DNA of 64,000 nt from Hermatobates lingyangjiaoensis (taxonomy: Eukaryota; Arthropoda; Insecta; Hemiptera; Hermatobatidae): positions 3,249,001 through 3,313,000 of the forward strand of contig JAPFBL010000003.1 in NCBI GenBank assembly GCA_026182355.1, read 5' to 3'. The notes below the pieces were generated by a model that was given only the letters and a program-made list of their open reading frames with translations, had not been told where the DNA came from and did not search any database. The position numbers and the translations under genes were made by a program. Shown one piece after another: positions 1-13,197 of the stretch (position 1 is its first letter; each line of letters begins with the position of its first letter).

Positions 1-150
1 GATTATCGTTAGTTAAACTGTACCTTCCACTATAGGCTCATGTGAGCTATACTATAGTGACCCTATAGTCTTTTACTTTTTTTTTTATCTCTGTACTAAA
101 TTAATGATATATAACATGTTTTAAGTTTAAAAACTATTTCAAACGTTTGT

Positions 151-460
151 TACTTTACTATAAGTAAAGTATATTGATTTTGAAACAATTAAATTCCAAA
201 ATTTTAACATATTTACATAATTTGAGGTCACCTACGTACATTTTGGATGTTTTTTATGCATGGGTGTGTGTGTGAGTGGGTCTTGTATTTGTGGGTAAGC
301 GTGCGTGTGTAAACAAAGACCTCTAATGGGGCACGCAGACCATACTTCTCCAACCACTGATCTACAACTATATACTTCGAATTTGTATGCTTTCCCGTTT
401 TCAACAATTAATACTGTTTTATGAGTGGAGATATTTAGAGATGTAATCATAACTACTTAA
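151..460 (+). mobile_element. Partial copy of palindrome-ended element (family X)
   Basis: Opens with TACTTTACTATAAGTAAAGT and continues like the copy at 48601 (ATTTGAGGTC, then a GT-rich patch). It fades out by about 460. Confidence 0.55.
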
Positions 461-2880
461 AGGGAGGGTTAAGAATTTCACGGAATCACTGATGTAGGTT
501 ACTATTAGCACAACCCATTTATTTCATTTCAGAAAGCACGCAATGCAAAAGTGCTCTGACTTGAAAACTGTAGCAAACCCACAATTAAATACTTCTTAAG
601 ACGTTTTTATAAGGCGTTATGGAGTAAAGATATCTTTTCAAAAACTAAATGATTTCCTAAATAGAATTCTAAGAACAAAGAGAAAAATATCTTCGTGTAA
701 TCACTAATCAATCTACAAATAGATTGAAACCATACTTCAACATGTATTACTGTCAACAAAAACCGGTAGCGGCATCGGCACATCCGATCGGAACAACCAC
801 ACAGCTTAAAGAAACTTCACTTCCTTCCATCAGTAATAATTCTGCCAAAGCTTGTCTAACCTGAAAGCCCTCCCACGTCTAAGTATTAAACTGATCTGGT
901 AAAACAGACTCGACAAGTGGAAATAACAAGGCTGCATATTAATCCCTGTTTACATTTAAAACTCCAACGCTTTTGGTACTGGTTTTATACTCTCAGGAAG
1001 TGCAGTCACTGAACAATTGTCCTCAACTAATATTTACTTAAATTCTTACCATGCACAATATTTAAGAAAAACTCAATCTATTTTACGACTACATTCAAAA
1101 AATATCAAAAGGTATTAAAAAAAACTACTGATAGTTTTCTTCACTCAATGGAGAATTTTCAGGAAAACATTATGAAACCGAATTTGTTTGTACACATTCA
1201 CTAAGTATTTGGATTTTTCAGTATCTTGACAAACTGTGCCCATAAAAATAGCAAATTTTTAATTTTTGGTACAAATTTTTCTTATTATAATTTAGGGAGT
1301 ACCAAAAGTTTTATTTTAATTAAGGAGCCTTCTTCGTCACTATATTTAATATTATCTTTGTAACAGAAGTATTAAAACTGAATTATATATGAATGTTAAG
1401 ACAATGGTAGCGTCTGACTTAGGTTATAAATAATAACCTAAACCATAAAACAATCAGTAAAAATAATAATTAATTTGGCAAATTTTGTTTTTTTTTTAAA
1501 TTTCGATATAACTATTTTTTTTTATTTTTATGTTGCACATCATCTAGTCTTAATTTCAAATGAATTAGAGTTTGTTAAATTACACTCTCTAATAAAAATA
1601 AATATAATTCATACTACTCAGAGATAATACTTTTTTTGATATAAAATTATTTTTGATATAAGTTTTATATCTTTACTATATCTATATTTTAGAAAAGCCA
1701 AATGAATAAAAAGATAAACAAAAACTTTTATAATATTCGAACTAATAGGTAAAAAAAGCTATCTCTAAATGTACATGGGCTCCATGCGCGAATTTAGAAA
1801 ATGTAATTCTCAACAATACTATTAATAATACATCAGTTTTTAATTTGACCAATGGAAAGAAGAGTAGGTGAATGAAACATTCTCAGATCTTAAAGTGGAC
1901 AACGATTAATATGAAACCTGCTCAGTAGAAAATCTGCACTACTGACAACTCAATATTAATATGCAAACAAATGACAAATACCAAGATTGTATTTGTGCAG
2001 TTTTATAAGATATCTAGAAAATTGACGAGCATTTTTAAAATATTTTAATCTGAATATTTTCTAACAATTGTTTATACCTTTAGACAATAATAAGATGACT
2101 AATATCTGACACACAGTAAGTATAGAACATTAAAGTTATGAACAATTGTTTCAAAAACACAAAGTGTTATAAAACTCATGTTATCATGTCAGACATTCAC
2201 TCTAATTAGATTGCATTTCAAGATATATATAGTTCAAGTACATGATTACAAACTGATCATGCAAGTTTATTATGTTAGACAGCATTTATTTGGAAATTTG
2301 GTAGCAAACTAGCTGATACACAGTATTTTATAAAAAAAGAGCCTTAAATGTTTTTAATTTTTCAAGTCATATTCTGTAGTGTTTCTCTCATTTTCTAGAC
2401 ATTTGTGATATTGTGACATTTCGATATGTAATGTAAAATATACATGGCATACCAAACTAGTTTCAAGTCATGCATACTTCAAGCTATAGTGCAAACAAAT
2501 ATCTCTAGGAAATAAACATCATTTTTTTTTTATTATTAATATCCCCTAATAATAAAATTATGTAAAAATAAGAATTGAACTTACAGATAATTTAACTGAT
2601 CACAAATATAATGTGTACGTAATCCATAAACACGAAAACTCGGTGCAAAAATTTGCGTAATCAAACACTTGGCACAGTCCGAGATTAACTGACTGCTTTG
2701 AAAGTGGTAGTAATTGAAGCAGCACTAGCGCTCCAACAGGAAATCGACTCAACTAACGGAAGCTTCACTTAACATTCTTCTGCCGGCTCATGCCTATTGG
2801 TGCTGAGGTTGAAAACTCAATTATATTCCTGTTTAAAAAAAATTCTTCATTTTAATACTCACGAAAGAGTTGAAAAAGGA
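461..2880. other. AT-rich intergenic sequence, no gene seen
   Basis: Both strands are broken by frequent stops. I see no exon-like open stretch, tandem array or recognisable element. Confidence 0.6.
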
Positions 2881-2984
2881 ATAGTATCGATATTGAAACT
2901 ACTTATTTTTTAAATACGTTTGTTACGAATAAATCCATACTCAGATTGATTTTTCTTGACTATAATAAAATGAATAGCAACTGA

Positions 2985-3830
2985 AGGTTTTAGAATGAAA
3001 TTCAAAGTAAAAATTTGGAGTGGCCTACACTCAACTTTACTATAAGTACTCATAATATCAAACTTCTTGGGTATATAATATATAATGTCCCATTTAGGCA
3101 TAATATGAATGTCTAAATGGGAGATGTTTATTATTCTTTCATTCCTGGAGGTAGTACAGATAGTGACTGGTTTACTTATCAATATATATGCTTATTTTTG
3201 CATATTACACCACTAATGCATATGATATCATTAGTATAACAACAGCAGTTGTTACATTTTTGAAAAGCAAAAGTGTAGATTTTGCGTTACGAATACTCTC
3301 TTACAAGAGAACATGGCTTTTGTTCAAATAGCCAGTGGATCCCTTACATAGTTTACATGACCTCCTTCTACATTCAATATTTAAGACAAATATTCAAATT
3401 TAAAACAAAAAAAGACTCTTATTTTCTCTGAAAAATATCATAAACATTGCCTTTGTAACCTAAAACATATTGCCAAAATTTCAAAACTCTAGAATTAACA
3501 GTTTAAGAGAAAAAAATGTCTAAAAACAGGTTTTTGGAAAAAAAAGTGACTTTCCCGTCATGCATAATTCATCCCCTACAATAGGGATCATCTACACTAT
3601 GGGGCCCACCCATTTTTATGTAAAATATCAACTTGATATATTCTGGACCGTAGCGTGGTAACAAACTTTGGATACACACTGAACCACCCACCCACCCACA
3701 CACACACACACAAACATCATCAAAAAAAGTTCTTAAAACGACTTTTGAGATCTCAAAACATGTAATTCTGTTAAGATCTCGAGATCGAATTTTTTTCACG
3801 ATCACTATACTTTACTTGTAATACAGTAAA
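2985..3830 (-). mobile_element. Family X element, inverted copy
   Basis: Reads right to left as the copy at 48601-49620: a TTTACT palindrome near 3807-3830, GATCTCGAGATC, an AACATGTAATTC block, GGACCGTAGCGTGG, a CA-rich patch, the TCCCATTTAGGC / GTCTAAATGGGA hairpin (3089-3124), and the second palindrome AACTTTACTATAAGTACT (3033-3050) followed by GGCCACTCC. No coding capacity seen. Confidence 0.65.
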
Positions 3831-4290
3831 AAATCAACAGTCGTTTATCCCAATGTTTCGTTATATTTTTTTATCTCAAAAAAAATAAAAAACATAAATG
3901 ACAACTAATAGCAAGTATTAAATAAATACCAGCAAATCTTTAGCATGACAGAGATAAGTAAACACATTATTATGCAGAAGGTGCGAACAGGTCGGGCGAA
4001 TATAACACCAATTCAAGAGGTATAAGGGACTTTTATAATAATTGATCATAGCAAGTAACTCAACATTGCAATTTTTAGGAAAATCATGAACTGTATTGGC
4101 AGCCATGCATTACATTTTCTAAATGACCATTCATCAATAGTCTTTGCGTTAAATATTTACCATAGTAAAAGTACCGAAAATATATTATCATTGATAGACT
4201 CTAATATCGACCCGTCATTATGCCACCTTGCTGATATGAAAGTATACCAAGCACCAACCTTTATACCAAATTATCATCGTAGGCTTCTTT

Positions 4291-4311
4291 TTACTTTACT
4301 ATGAGTAAAGC
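4291..4311. repeat. Isolated family X left-end palindrome
   Basis: TTACTTTACTATGAGTAAAG, followed by TAGTGATTGTG as in family X left ends. Confidence 0.45.
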
Positions 4312-4380
4312 ACATGTAGTGATTGTGAATTAATTGTGAAAACACCACCTGGTATGTGCTAGTTATGAGAACTGAACGTA

Positions 4381-4890
4381 AATGGGCTCGAAGCGGTGGT
4401 ATCTAATCATCCCCACTCTGGGCTTCCATCCAGAGCCGAGCTTCTGCCAGGCAAGTACCAGTTGTCCAGTCCAATCAGCTGAGTTCAAGGCCCATTCCCA
4501 CTGGTAAGGGTTTGGGGTCTCTAGCTTCCCGGTATGCTAAGCAGGCATCCTTCCGAGAAGTTACTGCTTCTCACACAGCGATGACAAGGGTCTACCCAAA
4601 TTGGATGAGAACCAACAACCACTACGAGTCCAACCTCAGTTGGTGGGGTGGAGAGGGAAGGGAACCCCTCGATGGGCCCCCGCCGCCAGTAGTACCCACT
4701 TTTTTAAGAGCTTCGGATGAAACTCCGGACCATAGGTCCTACTGAACCTGCTCAGCTACAGGTAAGGTCAGTAGTCTTTTTTGACCCTTGGTTCAAAGAA
4801 CCTGTGGATATATATAAGCCAATGCAACCTGTGGTTATAGCTGCATGGCTCCACTAGGGGCGTCTACATTCAACATCAGATTTTGAGTTC
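4381..4890 (+). mobile_element. Unclassified interspersed repeat (family R), copy 1
   Basis: Markedly more GC-rich than its flanks. Shared blocks with copies at 19500-19730, 24000-24170 and 63000-63490: CACTACGAGTCCAACCTCAG, GAACTCCGGACC, CTACTGAACCTGCTCAGCTA and the end GCATGGCTCCACTAGGGGCG. No RT, transposase or tRNA-like head recognised. Confidence 0.6.
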
Positions 4891-6988
4891 TTTAAAAAAC
4901 GTTATATTTGTCTCCATGGTGTCTGCTACCCAGTAAACATTACTGTGCACATAATGCATTGCCCATTAGTAAGCAATACCTCAGAGTCCAAAACAGATAT
5001 GAAGCTAACGAGTCTACATTTATCATCTCTCTTAGCCTTTTCTTTTCCTATTTTAATAACTGACAATATAGAAGACTTCTTCCATGAAGATCTTACACAT
5101 TCATTGCACATGGCTAATATGGGTGAGAGTAGCTTATCAAATATGTAACTCACAAAAGTCTGATTAATGCCTCATCTACCAAAGTTTTCGTAGGAATTAA
5201 TCAATAGCTGATTAGATTTCTTGTAAGGAAGAAAAAGTCAAACTATGAGTCATCGAATGATTTGTATCGGTCTAGCAATATGCTTAGAGTTTTGCCTAAT
5301 GAATTCTAAGACATTAGACATGAACACTGACATTCTTCAAGTGTAAAGACTGTTCCTGTTTTGTGCTTCCCCGCTATCGCCTTGTACAACCAGTTCAATG
5401 GTAATACTCCTATGAATCTACCTTTACTTAATTCTGTATTGTTTTTTTTAATTTGTAGTATTAAAATGTATACTGAAATCTCGATTGAAATTTTTATAGA
5501 ATTGAACGTTCTTTGATAATTGATTCACCTCTGATTCGTCTGTTTTTGCAATGCAGTCAAAATACTGTTCAACCAACTGACTTACTTTGATTTATTCTTT
5601 TTTCTTATTTTTGGTATTCCTACAACGCAAGCACCATTCCTTACTCATAAAATGCTTCACAAACATATCCACATGTTATATATTACCAAGTAGACATATT
5701 TTGTATCTTTGTTCTTCAGCACTGCTAATGTAGTAATAAAAATGTGTTTAAATTAATCAATAAAATTGTTAAAAAATTATCAATTTTTATATTTAATTTA
5801 TTAAAGAATTGTTTTAATAAATGAATAAGTCAATTTAATTGATTCTAATCCGTTTTATCCACGTTATATTTTTTAAAACTACTGTTTAAGTTGCTAAAGA
5901 CCTCTTTTCTACTTAAATAAGTATCAAAAGCAATGACATTATGGTCTGAACGACTTGTATGTTGATTAACTTTGCAGTTGCTATCCAGAAGAGTTTGTAA
6001 ATGTTATGTTAATCTCTTATACTGCCTACTGTTTCGAAAGTATGCTTGTTATTATCTGAATTGTTAATAAAATGTATCAGAATGTATCAATTCTTCTAAA
6101 CTTGCACTATGTTCCTAGATCAATCCATGCCGATGAAGGGGTGTTAGAGTCGACAGCAGAGTTATTACCAGTCAGCTTCAAATATAAACCCCATCATCTG
6201 AAGATCACTAGCAATGTGTCTTAGATGATCAAAATCCATTCAAGCACCGCTAGATCCATAGCCTCATATCTGTTTTGGGGTAAGATTCTAGAGAAATTGT
6301 TTATTTACCGCTGAATGCATTACGTGCATAGTAACGTTTATTCCGTAACAGAAAATATGCGTTTCCCCTCAGAAAAAACGCAGTAGATGCTACAAGGGAA
6401 GTAAACGAATCGGTGAAAATGCATAATTATACAAATAATTATATTATTTGTATTATGTTTGAGATTCCATACAGCCTGTACAATTTACTCTAGCCTGATA
6501 GATTTGCCGCTTATTAAGACTCTCTGGCTCTGTTGTCAGACACTTCCGACTATTAATCGCTGTACTGATAATGTAGCAGAGAGATGTTGCCCATGAATAT
6601 AAGTCTAATAAATCAGTCTAATAAGACTGAATAAGTCTAAATAAGTCAAATAGATACATTTGAATCTTATAAATGTCTTAATAAGTCCGGATTAAATTTA
6701 TTTTTCTTATGTAATAAAAGAGGTTTTTAGGAATTTAAAACTAAACCTCATGGAATAAAAAAAGGTGTGTCGTTTTATTGATGACGCTAGATTTCAGAGT
6801 ACCGTTCGACGTCGCTTGGAGGCCAGTAATATTCTTGCAGTTAGAGAATTCAACTGGCCAAGTAATTTGTGTAGTTCATTAAATTTACAAAAATAGAATG
6901 TTACCATAAGTACAAATACCATTAGTATCTCTAAAAGTGCTAGCAATTGTTATCCTCAGGGATCGTATTGTGATCCAGACTTCTGGAT
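4891..6988. other. AT-rich intergenic sequence, no gene seen
   Basis: Apart from a patch of repeated AATAAGTCT words near 6600-6690, I see no gene or element. Confidence 0.55.
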
Positions 6989-8857
6989 CATCCCATATAA
7001 CTCCCGGTAAATTGACCATTATTCCCTAATAGATAGTGATGATATTAAAGTATTCAGTTAAATCTGGACTGTACGTTATCATAATATATAATGAAATCCA
7101 AAGACCTTAATGAATTGAGTAAACATTTTGAAGCAGTAATAAATATCTCTGCAAAACACAGTATTCAATAACGGACGAATTCAAAACAATAATAAATGTT
7201 GGTACAGTGATGACTTAACTCATGATAAGCTCATGATAAGGAAAACAGAAAAAGAAGGAAAACCAGAGAACATATGGAGATGGACGTCTAAAAAATCAGT
7301 GTAAATGCGAATATACACTGAAAAAGATATATAAATGCATGATGCGAAGCACAAAGAAAGAATCATTGAAGGAATGTTACAAACATACCCGAGCATGGTA
7401 CCACGTTTACAGTCATACTCCAGGAAGTTAAGAAATCCTACAGTGTTCACCACCATGAAGACGGAAAACAACGTTACACTTATACTATAAAGAAGACTCC
7501 AAATTTATTAATTGAGTAATACGTTTTCTGTGGCAAAGAAAGCATTCATAATGAATGGAACCATTATGAATGTAGTTGAAAATTTTATGTATGAAAAATG
7601 TTGAAAATCTCCTCTGAAACTGATCTACTTTATACTAAACATGAAGTGAAGCAAGTTATAATTTTTTTTTCGATCAAAATGTCTCAAACTGGAAACTGTT
7701 GAGTGTTTTTGTAACACTCAACAAATGTGAATCGGGTATTTGTTGCTAAGTCTAGTAACATATTGTAACGGATGTCTCCTCAAGTGAGGGGTGTTTCCAA
7801 CAATGTGTAAGAAATCTATAATATGTATAATTAAGCCATGTGAAGAAAATAACACAACAAAATTCGGACTGATCACTTTACAGTCTCTGTGGGAAAGGTC
7901 CTGGAAAAGCGGCTTGTTAATAGAATGATGCTTCAAATGCATGCAAAAGAACTTCTAAATGAATGACAGTACAGATTCACGGTACAAAAAGTACATTGGA
8001 ACATTAATGTTAACAAAAAGAATGATCATGAAGGATTAAAAGAATAATAAATTGTAGCGGTAATTAAACTAACATGAGGGATGCATGGCGACCTTCGATT
8101 ATATCGCACCTGCAAAGAACTTATGCCAACTTGCTGTGGTCTATTTCACTTTCGGATAATCAAAAATGAAGACAGAAACATGTATAGTAAATAAGAATGT
8201 CACAAAGCGATTCCACAGGGATTTTGTGACGGTCCAAGCTACTTAACTATTCAGTAATATTCTTTATCAAAAAAAGCATTTCCCAGGAGGGTGGTGGGTG
8301 ACTGCATTTGCAGACGATGATTTGATTGAAGGGATCAACTATTTGAATCTCGTATCTTCAGTCAAATGAGTACGCAGGCTGAACATGTTCAAGTGGTATT
8401 CCACATTTGTTCTACTTTTCCCTAAGCACTGACCAATATTGCCCCCTCCCCCTATTTTCCACCCTGGCCCAGTCAATTTAGATAATTAACCTGTCTCACT
8501 AAATACATAGAGACAAACGTATGCAGATGAAATGTATTCCGTTGATAACAGAATATATTGCACAATCTAGCCTAGCTTATGTGATGCGTACTTATAAAAG
8601 ATGTGAGACATCAATTTTAATGATCCACATTTTACATTTATTAAAGTTCATGTCATATTCATGCACTGAAAGACATTTATCTATATTTAATTTTCGCTAA
8701 ATCAGTGACAGTATGTTTGATATTACTGCTTTGTGAATTTGGATTAATTGTTTGTATAAGCAGTCATGAATAATCTTTCTGCACCATCCCATATAACTCA
8801 CGGTAAATTGACCATTACTCCCTAATAGATAGTGATGATATTAAGGTATTCAGTTAA
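6989..8857 (+). mobile_element. Dead non-LTR retrotransposon (RT fossil) between 73-bp direct repeats
   Basis: Plus-strand translation, with many stops and shifts, keeps the order of Jockey/R1-type RT motifs: a WWYSDDL-like start near 7200, GKVLEKRLVNRM near 7890, IPQGFCDGPSYLT near 8212, and the catalytic box FADD near 8310. Near-identical 73-bp direct repeats flank it (6989-7061 and 8785-8857, containing AAATTGACCATTA and CCTAATAGATAGTGATGATA). Non-functional. Confidence 0.6.
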
Positions 8858-9190
8858 TACCTTAACAAATTGTTAACACAATTTCTCTGTGTGCATTTGG
8901 TGAACATGGAATCAAAAAATATTCCCCCAAGAATTTCAACAAATAGCACGTAATCAATATCTTACATGTTTATAATTCATTGCTATAACAAAGTTCTTTT
9001 CTTGGCTGCTATAAAGCTATGAAGGACGTGTGAATGGAGAGTCGTGACGCTCTACAGTTGGAAGTGAGTATGATGCAAAGCGAGACAAAGTCAGACAAGT
9101 GTCTGACCATTCTTTGAGTACTGTTAATATCATATTAGTGTGCGTTAATATCTTGGTTAGCTTAGTTTCACATGTTCTAGATATTTAAGT
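8858..9190. other. AT-rich intergenic, nothing recognised
   Basis: No open frame or repeat noticed beyond generic AT-richness. Confidence 0.5.
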
Positions 9191-9389
9191 AACCTTAACG
9201 TTAAAAAAGGGTCCTCGTCTTCAGGAAAAGAAGTGAATCGCTCCAAAGGCTGATAACGACTGACTTGGCGTTCGAACTGAAGCACTCAAACAGTGTAGCC
9301 AACTTTCGGAGGAAAGGTAGACAGGGAAGATAAAGAGATAAAAGCCAAATAAAAATTAAAAAATGAAAACATTTAACTAAAATAAAATT

Positions 9390-9545
9390 AAAAGCTGATA
9401 ACAACTATAAAAAAAAACAAAAAAAAACAACGATTGAGGTTAAGCCCAGGAGCCGATCTACCACCCAGAAGACTAATAAGTGCTTCTTCTGAAGCTCTCA
9501 GATTTATATATATATAAATATATACATATATATAAATATAAAGAT
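9390..9545 (-). mobile_element. Penelope-like element, C-terminal tail fragment
   Basis: Minus-strand frame LRASEEALISLL then APGLNLNR is the same tail seen at 53130-53478 after a GIY-YIG domain. Bordered by (TA)n. Confidence 0.6.
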
Positions 9546-9835
9546 TTAACATAAACACGTGAAATAACAATCAATGATCAAACCACAATATGAAAAGGGA
9601 AAAAACACTAACATCTTTCAACCATAACAAGCTGTCTTCGTCAGAGTCAAAAACCCAACTGAAACACTAGATGCAGAAACATCTGGTGAGAGGTTGAGAA
9701 GAGTGGTATTTTAAAAGGGTGAAAGTGCAGGAAAGGACAAATGTCCAGAGAGGGATGTTTGGGAAAACAAAGGAGTCTAGTAAGAAAGAGTAAAAAACTA
9801 TCCACTAGCTGTCAACCCTCTTAGTTCGACGTGGG
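9545..9835 (-). repeat. PLE-associated terminal repeat type 1, copy
   Basis: AATCAATGATCAAACCACAA, ATCTTTCAACCATAACAAGC and GTCTTCGTCAGAGTC followed by GGATGTTTGGGAAAACAAAG. The same order recurs at 11068, 51247, 52342 and 54479. Confidence 0.65.
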
Positions 9836-9949
9836 GAGATCTCTGTCACTTCGTCCTCTCTTCTAGTCGACTCCTGATGACGTACAACAGTTCGAAATAC
9901 TGAAAATTTAGTAAGTGTGCTTTTTATTCTTTTTTCTCTGTTTTGTGTA

Positions 9950-10085
9950 ATTACAGTTATAAATATAACAAGATTTCACATAAACACGTGAAACAGTTGG
10001 GTTTTTGTTGGGTAACCGCTTGTTACGGATAAAAGATCTTAGTCTTTTTTCCCCATTTCATATTGTGGTTTGATCATTGATAGTT
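9950..10085 (+). repeat. PLE-associated terminal repeat type 1, opposite orientation
   Basis: GCTTGTTACGGATAAAAGAT, TATTGTGGTTTGATCATTGA. With the copy at 9545 it forms an inverted pair. Confidence 0.6.
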
Positions 10086-10500
10086 ATATATATCTACTTT
10101 AACAACGAAAGTAACTTCCCTATTAACTTTAATAGGAAAGAAACAGAGAAAGTCACTAAAGAAACTTACTTCGATATTTCGACATCCGTCGTCATCAGGA
10201 AGAAATGTACGAAGTACTGGCGTTGAGAAGCAAACCAGTGGCCTCCAGAGAAACTCGTAGAACCATTACAGTATTGCCCCCCAACGGAGGAGAGGAGAAA
10301 TAGAAATCCCTCCAATATTTATACATAAGACAAAATAAAAAATATAATATGAAACAATAATGAAGACAAGTATAAAATAACATTAAAAAAAGTAAAAACA
10401 ATGAGAATCAATCAAATAATACTTATGATAATAATAAAGTAATATATATATATATATATATATACATATATTTATATATATAAAATTTCAAAAAATTAAA

Positions 10501-11035
10501 TTAACGGTAGAGGTTAAGACCAGGAGAAGAGCAAGCCGGAGGAGACATATAAATACCTCTTCAGAAGCTCAAAGGGTGACATAGGAGTTAGACTCGGGGA
10601 TTTGTTTAAGGATTTGTAACCGGAAGCAATCATTAAAACGGAGATGATGGGAATTGGCATGGATGGCTATGGGTAAGTCACTCCTTTGACCAGCGGACGA
10701 CCTGTGAATATTCATATGTAGGCTCAGCTTGGTTGAAGCCAAGCCAACGTAAAAAGCATCACATCGGGTACAATCGAAACGATAAATGCAGTTACAAGAG
10801 ATTCAAGATGTATCAGAGGGAACAGGATAGGAGTTGTTACTAAGAGGGGAAGTAAAGTCAGGACTGGGGTTATTAATTAAAGGGACAGGGGCGTTCACAC
10901 CGCTGCATCCTCCACCAGCAGTGGGACTGTTGGAAGAAATGTGGGAGAAAATGGATTTAAGGTTGGAAGGTCTACGGTAGGAAAAAGTAAGGGGCTGACT
11001 GAAAATAGGAGAAGTAGATGTAGAAGTAGATTATA
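10501..11035 (-). mobile_element. Penelope-like element fragment with GIY-YIG C-terminus
   Basis: Minus-strand translation from about 10795: CIYRFDCTRCDAFYVGLAST, KLSLHMNIHRSSAG, DLPIAIHANSHHLRFNDCFR, LQILKQIPES, a stop, then ASEEVFICLL. This is the GIY-YIG endonuclease tail of a PLE polyprotein, once broken by a stop. Upstream (10800-11035) is a Pro/Ser-rich linker. Flanked by (TA)n at 10442-10480 and 11040-11068. Confidence 0.75.
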
Positions 11036-11067
11036 TATAGTCGATAAATATATATATATATATATAT

Positions 11068-11350
11068 AATCAATGTACAAACCACAATAAGAAATGGGAA
11101 AAAAGACTAAGATCTTTCAACCATAACAAGCGGTCTTCGTCAGAATCCAAAACCCAACTAAAATACAAGATGTAGAAACATTATGGCAAGGGGTTAAGAG
11201 GAGTGGGAAGGAAGAGAGGTATTTTAAAGGGTGTAGAGTGCAGGAAAGGACAAAAGTCCAGGGAGAGAGAGGAAAACTAGAGAATAGTTTTTTTTTACTT
11301 TTTCTTACTGTACTCCTTTGTTTACCCAAACATCTCTCCCTCATTGTATT
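11068..11350 (-). repeat. PLE-associated terminal repeat type 1, copy
   Basis: TCAATGTACAAACCACAATA, ATCTTTCAACCATAACAAGC, GGTCTTCGTCAGAATCC; same order as the 9545 copy with substitutions. Confidence 0.6.
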
Positions 11351-12200
11351 ATGAGAGATCATACAATGATTATAACTAATGTTATATGTACCGTAGTTTA
11401 CCAGTACCTGACATGGTAAGACAACGGACAGCCTTACGTCCTCTCAGAGAGACTGCGTGCAGTCAAGAGTTCCTACATCAAGATTGCGTGCATCAAGATA
11501 AATCTACAGTTATGGCAAAGATTCGAACCTGCAATGCTAAATACTAAAGACATACATGCCACCTGTTAGGCCACACTAACACCAAATAGAATAATGGAAA
11601 ATAAAGGAAGAAACTTTTCCGATCGTAATGAAACTTTCCAAATAGTCGATGCACGTTTGATAGAAAGTATTACAAAATTTCATTCTTATATATTTCTATC
11701 AAGTAAATATACATTTCTAATTTCTTTTTCATAAAAATACTTCATCGAAATCACTGTAAGAGATAACAAATTGCATTATATCCTTTCGTACCCTTCATTT
11801 TGAACACGAAGTGCGAATTTATTTTTAATTAAATATACGTGTTATTCAAAAGAGAGTAAATACGAGCAAGCACAAAAACTATTCGTCAGTAGCCTAATAA
11901 TATGACTTGATTTTATTTGTTTATTCTCCAAATGCAGTAAACTATTCAAACATAAGAATACGATCAGCATGGATGATAATATAATTCAAAATACTTGATA
12001 ACATATGGTAGTTAACATCAGAACTGTGAGTCAGCGTCAACTGCAATTTCTCGATGAATTACTAATGGTAAAAGTTAACTGTGAAACTTACTGATGAGTA
12101 CACGATGATAATCCAAACTCGCAATAATAAGGCAATCGTGATAAAAATACTTCCTGGAAACATACTAATACCTATTTATTACAACCAACAGCATCTTTAT
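11351..12200. other. AT-rich intergenic, no gene seen
   Basis: Nothing recognised beyond short AT-rich open frames. Confidence 0.5.
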
Positions 12201-12209
12201 AACCTGTTT

Positions 12210-13197
12210 TGATTCACCGGTGTTCCCAAGCCTTCCGGCTACCACACCACAAAAACCAAACCAGGCCGACGCTTGATACATGCTACCCTTTTGTCACCCC
12301 ATGCTTTACCCACCAAGCATGGGGCGTCCGAGGTGGACCACGCGGAGGCGGGCAGCACGATACTACATCACGCAACAGACATATAAAACGCGCAACAGTG
12401 TCAAAGGTCGATATTCAAACGAATTCTTACTTAAGAGATTAACCAATGGCACTTAAAAGACAGGTGGGTGATTAATTGATTAATTCTACAAGTCCTAGGG
12501 GTACTGGAATATTCCCCCTAGGAAGAACTTAATGACTAATAAATAATAAATAAATAAATAAATACTACGTTTCCTAGGGGTACTAGGATATTCCCCCTAG
12601 GGCGAACCTACTGACTAATATAAAACAAATAAATAAATATTAATGACTAACAAATTAAGTTAGCAGATAACACAAGGATCTATAAAGCTATAATACTGTC
12701 CGCTTGGCCCTACCCACATCGTACACATATTTTACAAAGATGTGGTAGTGTTTGCTAAAGGCCTCCCGGTACATGTCTCCCACCGGCTTGCCAGTCGACA
12801 TCTGAAGGTCGTACCTTAGTCTTTCATACATCTGGCACGATTCCAGGACATGTCCCACAGACTCAGATTCTGCTCCACAAGGGCACGCTGCACTGTTGCG
12901 ACGACGAAACCGTTCCAGGTACTCCCCAAAGTCACCGTGGCCCGTCAACACCTGAGTCAGCCAATAATCACTTTTTACATGCCTCATACGCAGGCGGTCC
13001 TTAATGAGGGGGAAAAACTTATACGTCCATCGACCTGTCGAGCCCTCGTCCCACCTCCGCTGCCATTGACCAAGGGCCCAGTTCTTAATTTCACACTGCC
13101 TGTCCTCAGGTGTATCATCTTTATAACCATAAAACACCCTCCAAAATTTCCTCAGGGTCTGTTTTATTTTACTAATTAAGAAGTTAGTTGTGGTCAA
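12210..13197 (-). mobile_element. R1-like non-LTR retrotransposon, 5'-truncated, with 3' tail
   Basis: The minus strand keeps a 169-residue intact C-terminus (13197-12688): RWTYKFFPLIKDRLRMRHVK, SDYWLTQVLTGHGDFGEYLE, and the CCHC-like CPCGAESESVGHVLESC, as in arthropod R1-clade ORF2 after RNase H. RT and endonuclease are missing, so this is a typical truncated insertion. The 3' side carries a duplicated block of about 107 bp with hairpins (12490-12525 and 12575-12605) and a GC-rich stretch (12230-12360) that may be part of the 3' UTR. Uninterrupted frame suggests a young copy. Confidence 0.8.
12485..12610. repeat. Tandem hairpin block in the R1-like 3' region
   Basis: Two copies of CCTAGGGGTACT plus ATATTCCCCCTAGG, about 107 bp apart, each forming a CCTAGGGG/CCCCTAGG stem, separated by AATAAATA repeats. 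Confidence 0.7.
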
